From: Oscillospiraceae bacterium UBA6370
GTDB lineage: Bacteria; Bacillota; Clostridia; Oscillospirales; Oscillospiraceae
Length of the DNA: 12,961 bases
Direction of reading: 5' to 3'
Assembly (NCBI GenBank): GCA_002437735.1
Contig: DJRC01000087.1
Location: 3,959-16,919 of the forward strand
Shown piece by piece: positions 12,848-12,961 of the stretch (position 1 is the first letter of the stretch; each line of letters starts with the position of its first letter). The position numbers and the translations under genes are program-made. The notes below the pieces were generated by a model. That model was given only the letters and a program-made list of their open reading frames with translations. It was not told where the DNA came from and did no database searches.

Positions 12848-12961
12848 TCAATCGACGTGCTCGCTCGCGCGCATGGCAAGGATGGTGCGCTCGATGAGGG
12901 TATCCAGATCCCAGCCGAGCATCTCCGCGCCGCGCTCGATGACCTCGCGCGAGCAGCCGGC
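12848..12961 (-). CDS. C-terminal end of a minus-strand protein, possibly HD-domain hydrolase
   Basis: Only the last 37 codons plus TGA are in the window, and the gene runs off the right edge. The visible residues are AGCSREVIERGAEMLGWD, LDTLIERTILAMRASE, then HVD. The pattern '(F)A.G.SRE.I..G.ELG..LDELIE..L.AM' resembles the C-terminal tail of small HD-domain hydrolases of Clostridia (cytosolic, about 170-190 residues), but the HD motif itself would be outside the window. The frame is supported by its codon use, which is like its neighbours, and by the convergent terminator right after its stop. Confidence 0.6.
   Translation of the reverse strand, partial: AGCSREVIERGAEMLGWDLDTLIERTILAMRASEHVD

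Overview
The window looks like chromosomal DNA from a GC-rich Gram-positive anaerobe of class Clostridia, probably Oscillospiraceae/Ruminococcaceae-like. The evidence is a tRNA-Phe-sensing T-box leader in front of pheS, strong AGGAGG-type ribosome binding sites, a Gram-positive type lipoprotein, a TmcAL (YlbM) gene and strong G/C preference at third codon positions. Assignment to a family is inference.

Layout: (1) 1-276, decayed IS200-type (IS200/IS605 family, TnpA only) sequence: two 3' ends of tnpA lie head to head, followed on the right by two hairpins. (2) 284-2191, three minus-strand genes: a PAP2-family membrane phosphatase, a small PspC-domain membrane protein and an adenine-phosphoribosyltransferase-like enzyme. 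(3) 2239-2336, a divergent promoter region, then a complete Phe T-box riboswitch (about 2343-2582) that controls pheS-pheT (2629-6363). PheT is about 90 residues longer than usual because of what looks like a second tRNA-binding OB fold. (4) 6461-8302, adenine deaminase with its own sigma-A-type promoter. (5) 8303-8760, a second IS200-type remnant in the opposite orientation, with both end hairpins and a tnpA that has lost its middle. (6) 8818-10017, acetate kinase on the minus strand, divergent from a plus-strand pair: tmcAL (10210-11406) and a DUF3298/RsiV-like lipoprotein gene (11439-12794). (7) A bidirectional terminator, then the 3' end of a minus-strand gene, probably an HD-domain hydrolase.

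The genes are mostly housekeeping: Phe-tRNA synthesis under T-box control, adenine salvage (phosphoribosyltransferase) versus adenine deamination, acetate/ATP metabolism next to an acetate-using tRNA-modifying ligase, and envelope functions. The most unusual items are: the two inverted IS200 remnants, each 7 bp from the stop codon of an adenine-metabolism gene and each apparently supplying that gene's intrinsic terminator; the internal tnpA deletion joined at a 5-bp ACTGT sequence; a 19-bp perfect hairpin in one copy where the other has 8 bp; and the 270-bp in-frame segment of pheT bounded by a 12-nt direct repeat. I saw no CRISPR array, phage genes, tRNA or rRNA genes. Nothing here amounts to a clearly new multi-gene system.
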